From positions 1 to 64,000 of the forward strand of contig NZ_CABVPN010000033.1 of the NCBI RefSeq assembly GCF_902499115.1: a stretch of 64,000 nt of DNA, in the 5' to 3' direction. The notes under the pieces were generated by a model. The model saw only the letters and a list, made by a program, of their open reading frames with translations, made no database searches and was not told where the DNA came from. Positions 53,919 to 62,338 of this stretch are shown here, one piece after another. The stretch's first letter is position 1; every line of letters starts with the position of its first letter. Source of the stretch: Burkholderia diffusa (GTDB lineage: Bacteria > Pseudomonadota > Gammaproteobacteria > Burkholderiales > Burkholderiaceae). The position numbers and the translations under genes were made by a program.

Positions 53919-55021
53919 TCGACCCGAAGTCCGGTCACGCGGCGCGCGCGGCGAGCGCATTGCCGCGCATCCTGTTCTTCAACGTGAACGGCTCGGGCAT
54001 GGGTCATCTGAACCGTTGCCTCGCGTACGCGCGTCGCCTGCGGGGCCGCGCGCGCCCGTTTTTCTTTTCGCTGGCGTCGGCGATCGAGATCATCGAGGAG
54101 ATGGGATTCGAAGCGGACTACTTCGTTTCGCATTACTGGTCGTCGAGTTCGACGTTCGGCTGGAACAGCGAACTGGCCGTGCGGCTGGGCTTGATGCTGG
54201 AGCGGGTTCGCCCGGATGCGGTCGTATTCGACGGAACGTGGCCGTTCAAGGGTTTGCTGACGGCCTGCGAGATGTATGGATCACCCGTCCTCGTGTGGTC
54301 CAATCGCGGGCTGCTCAAGGCCGATACCAAGACGGTGCCGGTGGACGAAGCATTGTTCGATCTCGTGATCCAGCCTGGTGAACTGGGTGCGACCGAGGCG
54401 CGCGGGTCCCTGACGAACGGCGGCACGCGGCTGACGGTTCCGCCGGTCTGCCTGCTGGAGGACGACGAGTTGCTCGGCCGTGCAGCCGCGAGAGACGCGC
54501 TTGGCCTGCCGCAGACGGGTCGCTTCGTCCTCTTTTCGCTTGGCCCGGGCAACCTGAAGGATGTCGCCGGCATCGGGCACGGACTGATCGCTGCGTTCGA
54601 GGCGGCCGGATTTCAGGTGGTGTGGGCGCGGGCGCCCATCTCGGTGCGTGACGTCGAATTGCCGGCCGGCGTGTTGCCGGTCTCGGTCTATCCGTTGGCG
54701 CGCTATCTGCGCGCGTTCGATGCATTTGTCGGCGCAGCGGGCTACAACACCTGCTGCGAACTGGTGCAGTCGGGTGTTCCCGCGTTGCTGGTGCCCAACG
54801 CGCAACTGGTGGACGATCAGGTTCGCCGCGCGCGGATGGTCGCCGACGTGATGCCGGCCGTCGTTTCGGCGTGCGAGACCGAACCGGAGCGCAAGGCCGC
54901 CGTCGACGCGCTGCTGGGCATGTTGCCCGTTGCGGCGCGGCGCGCGGTGCCGATGAACGGTGCGTCGCTCGCGGCGGACGAGATCCTCGCCAGGATTGCT
55001 GACAAGAGGCGAACGCATTGA
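53915..55021 (+). CDS. MurG-like (GT28-type) glycosyltransferase
   Basis: The 368-residue product has the nucleotide-sugar transferase start ILFFNVNGSGMGHLNRCLAY (about 19–38), a central switch, and the C-terminal donor-binding region (YNTCCELVQSGVPALLVPNA) with the conserved Asn/Cys cluster. It resembles a COG4671-like family of glycosyltransferases with a GT-B fold. Substrate is unknown. It overlaps ugd by four bases and the following TTG start by four bases (TTGA). Confidence 0.8.
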   Translation: MIDPKSGHAARAASALPRILFFNVNGSGMGHLNRCLAYARRLRGRARPFFFSLASAIEIIEEMGFEADYFVSHYWSSSSTFGWNSELAVRLGLMLERVRPDAVVFDGTWPFKGLLTACEMYGSPVLVWSNRGLLKADTKTVPVDEALFDLVIQPGELGATEARGSLTNGGTRLTVPPVCLLEDDELLGRAAARDALGLPQTGRFVLFSLGPGNLKDVAGIGHGLIAAFEAAGFQVVWARAPISVRDVELPAGVLPVSVYPLARYLRAFDAFVGAAGYNTCCELVQSGVPALLVPNAQLVDDQVRRARMVADVMPAVVSACETEPERKAAVDALLGMLPVAARRAVPMNGASLAADEILARIADKRRTH

Positions 55022-55570
55022 GCATCATCGACCAAACCCGGACCTTGAGGCGCGAGTTGCGCGCGCTGGCGGCGAAGCCCGACTGGACGTTGCTCACGCG
55101 CCATGACCTGCTCGCCGGAAAGCCGCCGGCCACGCTGAAGGAGCGCGCGTGGCGCGGTGCCAAGCGCGTGCTGGCCACGTTGGGCGTAATTCCGCCTCAC
55201 GTGACGAAATATCCGTGGCTGCCGACCCATGAAGCATGCACCGGTTTCGGCCGAAGCGAACACGCTGCTGATCTGGGCGCCGGGTACGGAGCGCGATGCA
55301 CTGCGCCGTGCGTGCGAAGACTTTTCCGCGCGGCTGAAAGGCAACGATACGCTGGCGCCGGTACTGGTGACCGACGTAGCCGATTTCGCCTTCTATTCAC
55401 GGCTGGGCTGGCTGGTGGAATACCTGCCGGAATTGAGCGGTGACGATCGTTCGTATCACGAAGGAAAGCGCGCGTATCTCGCGTGGCGCTATCGCGGGGC
55501 GCGGATCGTGCCGCCGGCCGCGGCGCAGGCTAGCGACGCAGACTGGAAGGCATTGGTGGAAGTGAACTGA
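55018..55570 (+). pseudogene. Probable single gene split by a +1 frameshift (184-residue protein)
   Basis: A frame starting at TTG 55018 reads MSIIDQTRTLRRELRALAAK and continues to KYPWLPT at 55227, after which its composition turns into the Arg/Gly-rich pattern of a wrong frame and runs on to 55443. In the next frame, ATG 55229 opens KHAPVSAEANTLLIWAPG and continues to 55570. Removing one C from the CCC at 55226–55228 would join the two into a continuous 184-residue product. That protein resembles a small domain I recall beside capsule glycosyltransferases. A real frameshift, a sequencing error or two overlapping genes are all possible. Confidence 0.55.
55229..55570 (+). CDS. Downstream part of the split gene (conserved capsule-locus domain)
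   Basis: This 113-residue frame, if translated on its own, starts MKHAPVSAEANTLLIWAPGT and contains LAPVLVTDVADFAFYSRLGW and the PELSGDDRSYHEGKRAYLAW region. No good Shine–Dalgarno site precedes the ATG, which supports the idea that it is the 3' part of a longer gene. I recall similar domains in other polysaccharide loci but know no function. A TGA at 55202–55204 closes this frame upstream. Confidence 0.5.
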   Translation: MKHAPVSAEANTLLIWAPGTERDALRRACEDFSARLKGNDTLAPVLVTDVADFAFYSRLGWLVEYLPELSGDDRSYHEGKRAYLAWRYRGARIVPPAAAQASDADWKALVEVN

Positions 55571-55572
55571 AC

Positions 55573-56547
55573 ATGATGGATAGAAATCGCTATGCCATAT
55601 TGACGGTGGATACCGAGGCGCTGCCCAAGCGCGCCACGGAAGATCACGTCAAGCGGCTGATGTGGGGTGTGCACGAGAAGGGGCGGGCCGGGGTCGCGGA
55701 AATGGCTTCCATCGGCGACGAGTTCGGCGTCAAGCACGTGTTCTTCGTGGACCAGTGCGGCGCGTATGCGTACCTCGACGAAACGAAGGAGGTCGTGCGT
55801 CGGCTGGATGCGGCGGGGCAGGACGTTCAACTGCATACGCATCCGGAATACCTGCCGGACTCGTTCTGGGCCGAGCACGGCCTTGCGCGGCGGCCGCAAT
55901 ACATGAATCAATACACGGACGATGCGCGTGCGGAGTTCGTGATTCGCCACTTCGGCGAGCTGATCGCGGCGGAAACGGGCAAGCCGGTGCTGGCGCATCG
56001 TGCCGGTTCATTTCGCTGGAATGCGTCGACGATCCGGGCGCTGAAGTCCACCGGCGTACGACTGTCGTTCAATAATTCCTTGTGCGCGGTCCATGCCGGG
56101 CAGTGCAACTACAGCGAGCCCACGAATCTGCCGTTCCAGTGGTCGAACGGCGTGATCGAGGTGCCGATGACGGAGAAGAAGATCCTGCCGAAGGTCGGCA
56201 AGGACGAATGGTGGGCGCGCCTGACTTACCCTGAATCGCCGTATTTCCGGTTTCGTCCGTGGTGGGGCAAGCTGCTGCTCGACGCGTTCAGCGGCAGTCC
56301 GACGTTCTCGATTTTTCTGCTCCATTCGTGGTCGCTGCTGTATTGGGACGAGAACGGGCACGCGACGTACCGGGACGACCAGCGCGTCGAAGGCTACCGG
56401 AAACTCCTGTCGCGCCTCACGAAGGACTACGACGTGATCACGACGTCGGAATTCCTGGACCTGCAGTCCCGCGGCAAGATCCGGACTACGCATACGACCG
56501 ATCTCTCCCTTGCCGAACTGAAGGCGGCCGGGGCGGCAAAAGCATGA
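55573..56547 (+). CDS. Polysaccharide deacetylase
   Basis: The 324-residue product belongs to the NodB-type carbohydrate esterase family, which removes acetyl groups from glycans. Motif 1 is in the start AILTVDTEALPK (Asp14), motif 2 is QLHTHPEYLPDSFW with the metal-ligand His pair, and motif 3 is LAHRAGSFRWNASTIRA. A C-terminal region with TFSIFLLHSWSLL follows. There is no signal peptide, so it probably acts on the cytoplasmic side before export. It overlaps the next gene by four bases. The Asp-x-x pattern at the first motif is a modified form of the usual TFDD. Confidence 0.8.
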   Translation: MMDRNRYAILTVDTEALPKRATEDHVKRLMWGVHEKGRAGVAEMASIGDEFGVKHVFFVDQCGAYAYLDETKEVVRRLDAAGQDVQLHTHPEYLPDSFWAEHGLARRPQYMNQYTDDARAEFVIRHFGELIAAETGKPVLAHRAGSFRWNASTIRALKSTGVRLSFNNSLCAVHAGQCNYSEPTNLPFQWSNGVIEVPMTEKKILPKVGKDEWWARLTYPESPYFRFRPWWGKLLLDAFSGSPTFSIFLLHSWSLLYWDENGHATYRDDQRVEGYRKLLSRLTKDYDVITTSEFLDLQSRGKIRTTHTTDLSLAELKAAGAAKA

Positions 56548-57884
56548 GCACGATGCTCGATTCGTTGCAGACGGCATTGACCGAGCCCCTGCTCGCGATG
56601 AGCCGTCGACTGACGGCGCATGTGCTCGAGCGCAAATTGAAGCAGCGTTCGCGCGGCGTGCCGTTTGTCGGCGATCCGGACAGCATGCTGTACGTGGCGG
56701 CGAGCGCATTGCCGTATCACACGAGCGGCTATACGACGCGCACGCACGAAGTCGTTCGCGCATTGGCAGCTGCGGGCGGTCGCGTGCATCCGCTGACGCG
56801 GCCCGGCTATCCCGGCGATCGCGTGGATCGCCTGACGGATGTCGCCGGAAGCGAGACGCTGGTGAGCGAGGTCCGGTATCTGCATGCGAGTGCGCCGTTC
56901 AACAACCGGCCGGTGCTGATGTATGCGTTGCAGGCGGCGCCCGTCATCGCGCGCGTGGCCATGCAGCATCGCGCGTCGGTGATCCATGCCGCGTCGAATC
57001 ACGTGAACGCGCTGCCGGCCCTGCTGGCGGCGCGGCAACTGGGCATTCCGTTCCAGTACGAGATGCGCGGGTTGTGGGAGCTGACGCGCATCTCGCGCAT
57101 GCCCGAATACGAAGGGCGGCAGGGGTTCGTGCAGGGGCTGCAGCTGGAGGGTCTGGTGGCCCGGCATGCGGACAAGCTGTTCGTGATCTCGGCGCAACTG
57201 GGGCGGTTCGCGCGCGACCGATGGGGGATTGCCGGCGAGCGGATGCATCTGCTGCCGAATTGCGTGGACCCCGAACGGTTTGCGCCATCGGCTCCAGAGG
57301 AGATCGACGCCGACACCATCGGATATGCGGGCTCGTTGATCGGCTATGAAGGACTCGATACGTTGATCGAAGCGGTCGGCCGGTTGAACGGGCAAGGGCG
57401 CGCGGTTCGGGTCGAGATCGTCGGAGAAGGCGAGGCGCGGCCCGCGCTGGAAGCGCAGGTCCAGCGCCTCGGATTGTCGGAGCAGATTCGCTTTCTGGGC
57501 CGGACCTCGCCCGAGCAGGCGCGCAGGGCGATCGGCCGTTGCGCACTGGTGTGCATCCCGCGCAAGCCGTTCAAGGTTTGCGAGATCGTGCCGCCGATCA
57601 AGCTCGTGGAAGCGCTCGCGATGGGTAAGCCGGTGATCGTGCCGGATCTGCCGGTGTTTCGCGACGAAATGGGTCCGAGTCCGGCCGGCTGGTTTTTCAA
57701 GGCCGGCGATGCGGTCGACCTGGCACGGGTGATCGATGTGGCGCTGTCCGATCGCGGTACGCTCGCGGCGTTCGGTGGCCAGGCGAGAGAATACGCGGCC
57801 ACACAGCGCCGCTGGCGCGAATTTGTCATGAATGCACTGCCAATGTCGCAGGGTGAGGGGTTAAATGGTCGGCAGGGTCATTAG
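56544..57884 (+). CDS. GT4-family glycosyltransferase
   Basis: The 446-residue product has the GT-B fold with ASALPYHTSGYTTRTHEVVR at the acceptor site, the LPNCVDPERFAPSAP linker typical of GT4, DTIGYAGSLIGYEGLDTLIE, and the donor-site KVCEIVPPIKLVEALAMGKP with its conserved Glu. No signal peptide. The ATG at 56544 overlaps the deacetylase stop (ATGA). It overlaps the next gene by 20 bases. It likely adds one sugar of the repeat unit. Confidence 0.88.
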   Translation: MSTMLDSLQTALTEPLLAMSRRLTAHVLERKLKQRSRGVPFVGDPDSMLYVAASALPYHTSGYTTRTHEVVRALAAAGGRVHPLTRPGYPGDRVDRLTDVAGSETLVSEVRYLHASAPFNNRPVLMYALQAAPVIARVAMQHRASVIHAASNHVNALPALLAARQLGIPFQYEMRGLWELTRISRMPEYEGRQGFVQGLQLEGLVARHADKLFVISAQLGRFARDRWGIAGERMHLLPNCVDPERFAPSAPEEIDADTIGYAGSLIGYEGLDTLIEAVGRLNGQGRAVRVEIVGEGEARPALEAQVQRLGLSEQIRFLGRTSPEQARRAIGRCALVCIPRKPFKVCEIVPPIKLVEALAMGKPVIVPDLPVFRDEMGPSPAGWFFKAGDAVDLARVIDVALSDRGTLAAFGGQAREYAATQRRWREFVMNALPMSQGEGLNGRQGH

Positions 57885-58950
57885 AAAACTGGGTTCGTTG
57901 GTCTACGACTATCCGACGGTTGCAGAGGATGTGGAGCAGGCCGGACGCTTCGGGTGCCTGAAGATTGCGCTCGTTACCGATTACTTCACGGCGGACTGCC
58001 TGTCGGCGGAGTGTCGCGTGCGCACCATGACGCCTGCCAACTACGCGGACGTGATCGGCAACTGGAAACCCGATCTCGTGCTCGTCGAATCGGCGTTTCA
58101 CGGCGTGGACGGGAGCTGGCGCTACGAGCTGGCGCGGCAATCGCCGCTGATACGGCTGAGCAAGCCGACGGCGATCTTTCGCCTGGTCGACTTCGCGAGG
58201 CGCGCGGGTGTTCCGACCGTATTCTGGAACAAGGACGACGGCGCTTTTTTCGACACGTTCATCGATGTGGCGAAGGTGTTCGACTACGTGTTCACGACCG
58301 ACGAAGAGTGTCTCGACCGATATCGGCAGCAGGTGCCCGCGCACGTGCCGGTGAACACGCTGGTGATGCCGTATCAACCAGCGTCGCATAATTTCTCGGG
58401 CTTCAATTTCGTCCGCAACGAGGCGTGCTTCACGGGCAGCTACTACCGACGCATCCTGAACGAACGCCGCCGCTTTCTCGACATGGTGTTCGACACCTGC
58501 GAGCAGAGCAATCTGCAGCTCAACGTGTTCGATCGCAATCACGATCGCCTGTCGCGCTTCTTCGAGTTCCGTTATCCGAAGAGGAACGGGCTGCGCGTGC
58601 ACGGCAAGGTGCCGCATCGGGAAACCGCGCACGTGTACAAGTCTCATGCGATCTCGATCAATGTGAATTCGGTGACGGGCTCCGAGACGATGTTCTCGCG
58701 GCGCCTGCTCGAGATTCTCGCGTGCGGCGGCATCGCGGTGACCAACGCGAGCCGCGCGGTCGATCGGTATTTCCGCGAGTTCTGCCATGTGATCGATACG
58801 CATGACGAGGCACGGGAGTTGTTTTCGCGGCTTCGGCATGGCCCGTCGCAGGATGATCTGGACCGAGCCGAGGCAGGCGCGCGCTACGTACGGCAGAACC
58901 ATACGTGGGCGCACCGGCTGGAAGAAATCTGCGCCGTCGTGAAGATCTGA
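57865..58950 (+). CDS. CgeB/DUF3880-type glycosyltransferase
   Basis: The 361-residue product resembles the CgeB (Glyco_trans_1_2) family: IALVTDYFTADCLSAECRVR at the N-terminus, FRLVDFARRAGVPTVFWNKD in the middle, and the C-terminal HAISINVNSVTGSETMFSRR followed by LEILACGGIAVTN. Such enzymes are found in spore-coat and capsule loci and are thought to transfer a sugar. Substrate is unknown. It overlaps the preceding GT4 gene and is 16 bases before the GT2 gene. Confidence 0.82.
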   Translation: MVGRVIRKLGSLVYDYPTVAEDVEQAGRFGCLKIALVTDYFTADCLSAECRVRTMTPANYADVIGNWKPDLVLVESAFHGVDGSWRYELARQSPLIRLSKPTAIFRLVDFARRAGVPTVFWNKDDGAFFDTFIDVAKVFDYVFTTDEECLDRYRQQVPAHVPVNTLVMPYQPASHNFSGFNFVRNEACFTGSYYRRILNERRRFLDMVFDTCEQSNLQLNVFDRNHDRLSRFFEFRYPKRNGLRVHGKVPHRETAHVYKSHAISINVNSVTGSETMFSRRLLEILACGGIAVTNASRAVDRYFREFCHVIDTHDEARELFSRLRHGPSQDDLDRAEAGARYVRQNHTWAHRLEEICAVVKI

Positions 58951-58966
58951 GGGGGAAGCGGTCACG

Positions 58967-60442
58967 ATGCTCGCGCTGCTTTCCTACGCTGCCCAGTTGG
59001 TTTTCCTGCTGGTGGTGCTCTATTTCGCGCTGTACGTGCTGCTCGAATTGCGCGTGCTGCTGATTTCCCGCAAGGTCGAACGGCGCAAGCTGACCGATCT
59101 GGCGCAGCCCGTCGGGATCTCCGAAGACGGGTTTCATCCCCGGGTCAGCGTGCTGCTGCCGATCTGCAACGAGTCCGAGATGGTCGAGCGGCTGATCGAC
59201 GCGGCCTGCCGCCTGACCTATCCGCCCGACGCGATCGAGATCCTGGTGCTCGACGATTCGTCGGATGCGACGACGAAGCTCGCGCGGGCGAAAGTCGATC
59301 GCTACGCCGCCGACGGAATCGACATCCGGCTCATCAAGCGTGAGTCGCGAACGGGCTACAAGGCCGGCAACCTGGTAAACGGCATCCAGCAGTCGTCCGG
59401 CGAGTTCTTTGCGATCTTCGATGCGGACTTCGTGCCGCCCGCCGACTTCCTGCTGAAGACCATCCCGTGCTTCACCGATCCGAAGCTCGGCTTCCTTCAG
59501 ACCGGCATCGGCTACGAGAATCGCGACGCGTCGTTCCTGACACGCTTCCAGGCCATGGAAATGGGCCACCAGCAGTACGTGACGGTGGGGCTGAGCGAGG
59601 ACGGCGACATGGCTTCGCTGAGCGGCAGCTCGTGTGTGTGGCGCAAGGAGTGCGTCGATGCGCTGGGCGGCTGGAATGCGTCGACCGTCACCGAAGACGT
59701 GGACCTGGGCTATCGCGCGCAGTTCGGCGAATGGAAATACGCGTATATGCGAGAAGTCGTTTCCATGTCGGTGCTGCCGGAGACCATCAGCGCGTTTCGC
59801 ATTCAACGGGAACGCTGGGGGCGCGGTCTGATCCACAGCGGGTTCAAGCATGTCGGACAGATGCTGTCGCAAAGCATGCCGCTGATGAAGCGGATGCATG
59901 CGATCTCGGTGATGTTCTCGTCCGTGCTGCTGGCTTCGATCTACGTGCTGATACTGCTCAGCATGCCGTTGACTTGCCTGGTGCATTTCGACGGCGAGGG
60001 GATTCATCTCGGCGCATTCGTCTTTTTCGTTCTGGTGGCAATCTGGGCGCTTGCGAATGCGTTCGGTTCGCGCAAGGGCGCGAGATTCGACGACAAGCCG
60101 AGTGTTCTGAAAGCGGTATGGGAGACCTACCTTTATATCGCGATGTTTTTGCCGATGGCCTGGTATTACTTCGCGGGGGGCGTGCGAGCGGTTTTCGGCG
60201 TGTATAGCGGTTTTCATCGCACGCCAAAAGGCAGGGAAGCCTATCGCTCGACGATGCCGCGCATCAATGCAGTTCTGCTGGCCGGGGAAATCGCCACGTT
60301 CGCCTATTCACTCATGACGGTTTTGCTGGCGATTCAGAAAAAGAACTATATTCTGATTCCGCTCAACGTAACGGTTTGCGTCGGCTTCGGTATGGTTCTC
60401 TATTGGTCGTGGCAAGAGCATCGTGTCCGTGTGCAATCGTGA
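58967..60442 (+). CDS. Processive GT2 glycosyltransferase (cellulose synthase/glucomannan synthase-like)
   Basis: The 491-residue product has an N-terminal membrane helix (about 8–30), a GT-A domain with D96-D97 (LVLDDSS), the DxD at D152–D154 (FDADFVPPADF), TED at 242–244 and QRERW at 280–284, then four or more C-terminal membrane helices. These are the D,D,D,QxxRW features of processive beta-glycan synthases that polymerise and push the chain across the inner membrane. It is the last gene before about 1.07 kb of non-coding DNA. Which polymer it makes cannot be told from sequence. It may work with the deacetylase just upstream. Confidence 0.88.
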   Translation: MLALLSYAAQLVFLLVVLYFALYVLLELRVLLISRKVERRKLTDLAQPVGISEDGFHPRVSVLLPICNESEMVERLIDAACRLTYPPDAIEILVLDDSSDATTKLARAKVDRYAADGIDIRLIKRESRTGYKAGNLVNGIQQSSGEFFAIFDADFVPPADFLLKTIPCFTDPKLGFLQTGIGYENRDASFLTRFQAMEMGHQQYVTVGLSEDGDMASLSGSSCVWRKECVDALGGWNASTVTEDVDLGYRAQFGEWKYAYMREVVSMSVLPETISAFRIQRERWGRGLIHSGFKHVGQMLSQSMPLMKRMHAISVMFSSVLLASIYVLILLSMPLTCLVHFDGEGIHLGAFVFFVLVAIWALANAFGSRKGARFDDKPSVLKAVWETYLYIAMFLPMAWYYFAGGVRAVFGVYSGFHRTPKGREAYRSTMPRINAVLLAGEIATFAYSLMTVLLAIQKKNYILIPLNVTVCVGFGMVLYWSWQEHRVRVQS

Positions 60443-61515
60443 TTTCAGCGTGAGCGCAGTCGAATCGACCCGAATGACGAGCACGGAATGCCGATTCGTT
60501 GAGGGCGCCTCCCTTTCGCGCATATGGTCCGCGTAAAGCGATTGTCAGCATCGAAAGAAACACGGATGTTTGCACGATGAGGGAGCGCAAACTAACGAAC
60601 GATTTCGTACGACGAATGCCGCAGGCCCTCGAGCGTTACCCGGCTGGGCTCGCTCGATCGAATCGGGGCAGTGCGTTCATTTTTTGCCGATGGCGTGGCC
60701 GCCTGGCTTCGCTCGCTTCCCCGGTCTGGCACCGATCTGGAGGCGCCCCTGACGATCTGCATACATGACTCGGCGAATCAAGCGAGTCGAAGGATCATCA
60801 AGATTTGCAAAGAACATTCGAGGAATTCTGTACGTCCCAATTGGACGGGGCAGAATGCCACCAGACAGTCTCTCATCGAACCCGCCAAGTCGGAGATTCA
60901 TGTCTGACAAGTAACCGGGAAACCTTAACAACGGCTTGCAGGATTGCCGCATGAAGTCGGTCAGGCGGTGATGCAAGCATCGGTAATCGATGCGACTAAA
61001 ACGTATGGACCGGTGCCGGACAGCCGCGTGCATGATCCGGCAGTTTTTTCCGATTCTCGCACTTCGCACTTCGCGGATCGGCGTGAGACCGGCACCTGAC
61101 GATTGCAAACAATGCAAGTTTCGTCTTTTGCATGGTCCCGATCGCCGAGAGTATGTGCCGTGTAAGCGATCGTAACGTGCAAGGTATTACGCGGATATTA
61201 ACATTGATGTATGATCTCGTCGGCGTGTTGTAAGCTTGCGGCCAGCAACCTTTCGCGCCGCGCAAATTTCCATGCGGTGTCGATTCGCTGCATGGCCCGC
61301 ACACTTTTTCGCAACCCTGATTCGGGTGGTCGTACATCGTTACGTCGATGTGCCATGCCAATGCGTGGCGTGTTGCGGGCATGGTCAAATCATACGAAAT
61401 AATCGAACGCAATAAATCGAAAATGTTGTCTGCTGCTTGATCGAAATATCAGGCAGCGCTTGGCGCTTGAAGATCGATAACCAGCATCGCTGAAAAACAA
61501 AGTCTGTTTAAAACG
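60443..61515. other. Gene-free stretch of about 1.07 kb
   Basis: No reading frame here has a convincing start site, composition or recognisable family on either strand. A short tandem CGCACTT-CGCACTT occurs near 61058–61072. The 3' end holds a ten-base inverted repeat (61432–61457) and probably the promoter of the SDR gene. The sequence is of intermediate G+C. It may be a remnant of an insertion or a long regulatory leader; nothing more can be said by eye. Confidence 0.5.
61432..61457 (+). repeat. Ten-base inverted repeat upstream of the SDR gene
   Basis: GCTGCTTGAT (61432–61441) and ATCAGGCAGC (61448–61457) pair along their full length with one G·U pair and a six-base loop. The element ends 58 bases before the SDR start codon and could be an operator or a leader hairpin. 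Confidence 0.45.
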
Positions 61516-62337
61516 ATGGCAAGCAGCAATATTCGCAACCGGGGAGGGCAGGTGAGCGCAAGCGGGCCGCGAGCAATCGTGATAACCGGCAGCAGTGCCG
61601 GGCTTGGACGTGCGCTGGCATTGAGTTATGCCGCGCCCGATACCACGCTGGGGTTGATCGGCAGAAATTCGGCGCGGCTGGAATCCGTCGCCGCGGAATG
61701 CCGTGCGCGCGGCGCCCGCGTCGTGATCGGCTGCATGGACGTGCGCGACTCGGCCGCCGTTCAGGACTGGATGATCGATTTCGATACGCGGTATCCAATC
61801 GAATTGATGATTGCGAATGCGGGCGTGGCCAGCACGCTGCAGTCCGCGGACGACTGGGAGCATATGGCGCGCACCGCCGACGTCGTCGATACCAACTTGT
61901 ACGGCGCGTTGCATGCGGTGCTGCCGGCCATCGACCGGATGCGCATGCGCCGGTGCGGGCAGATCGCGGTCGTCAGTTCGCTCGCCGCATTGCGGGGCAT
62001 GGCCATCTCGCCCGCCTACTGCGCGAGCAAGGCGGCGCTGGTCGCCTACTGCGATTCCGTGCGCCCGATCCTCGCACGCGAGGGCATCGGCCTGTCGGTC
62101 GTGATGCCGGGCTTTGTCCGCACGGCGATGAGCGACGTCTTCCCGGGCAGCAAACCGTTCATGTGGAGTGCGGACAAGGCTGCCGGGTACATCAAGAAGC
62201 GCCTCGCGCGACGCCGCGTGGAAATTGCCTTTCCGTTCAGTCTTGCCCTCGGCATCAAGTTGCTGCGCCTGCTGCCGGCCACGCTGGCGGATGCCATTCT
62301 CGGTCGTCTGTCCTATCTCCCGCGCGGGAAGGCGTGA
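61516..62337 (+). CDS. wcbP: Short-chain dehydrogenase/reductase, WcbP-like
   Basis: The 273-residue product is a classical SDR: the NAD(P)-binding VITGSSAGLGRALALSYA, the IANAGVAST motif, catalytic Ser in AVVSSLAALRGM and YxxxK in SPAYCASKAALVAY. A C-terminal helix pair may contact the membrane. It is followed after one base by a sulfatase-like gene and then by a polyketide synthase, the order of wcbP-wcbQ-wcbR in Burkholderia capsule clusters as I recall it. It may reduce a keto group on an acyl chain or sugar. Confidence 0.85.
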   Translation: MASSNIRNRGGQVSASGPRAIVITGSSAGLGRALALSYAAPDTTLGLIGRNSARLESVAAECRARGARVVIGCMDVRDSAAVQDWMIDFDTRYPIELMIANAGVASTLQSADDWEHMARTADVVDTNLYGALHAVLPAIDRMRMRRCGQIAVVSSLAALRGMAISPAYCASKAALVAYCDSVRPILAREGIGLSVVMPGFVRTAMSDVFPGSKPFMWSADKAAGYIKKRLARRRVEIAFPFSLALGIKLLRLLPATLADAILGRLSYLPRGKA

Positions 62338-62338
62338 C

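Noticed and set aside
55018..55443. A stand-alone 141-residue gene
   Set aside because: After residue 70 its composition becomes that of a wrong frame over the better-supported frame 55229–55570.
36258..60442. Wzx flippase or Wzy polymerase
   Set aside because: No protein with 10–14 membrane helices is encoded; the transport genes are of the ABC type.
60443..61515. Several 60–145-codon frames in the gene-free kilobase
   Set aside because: None has a ribosome-binding site, conserved motif or normal composition.
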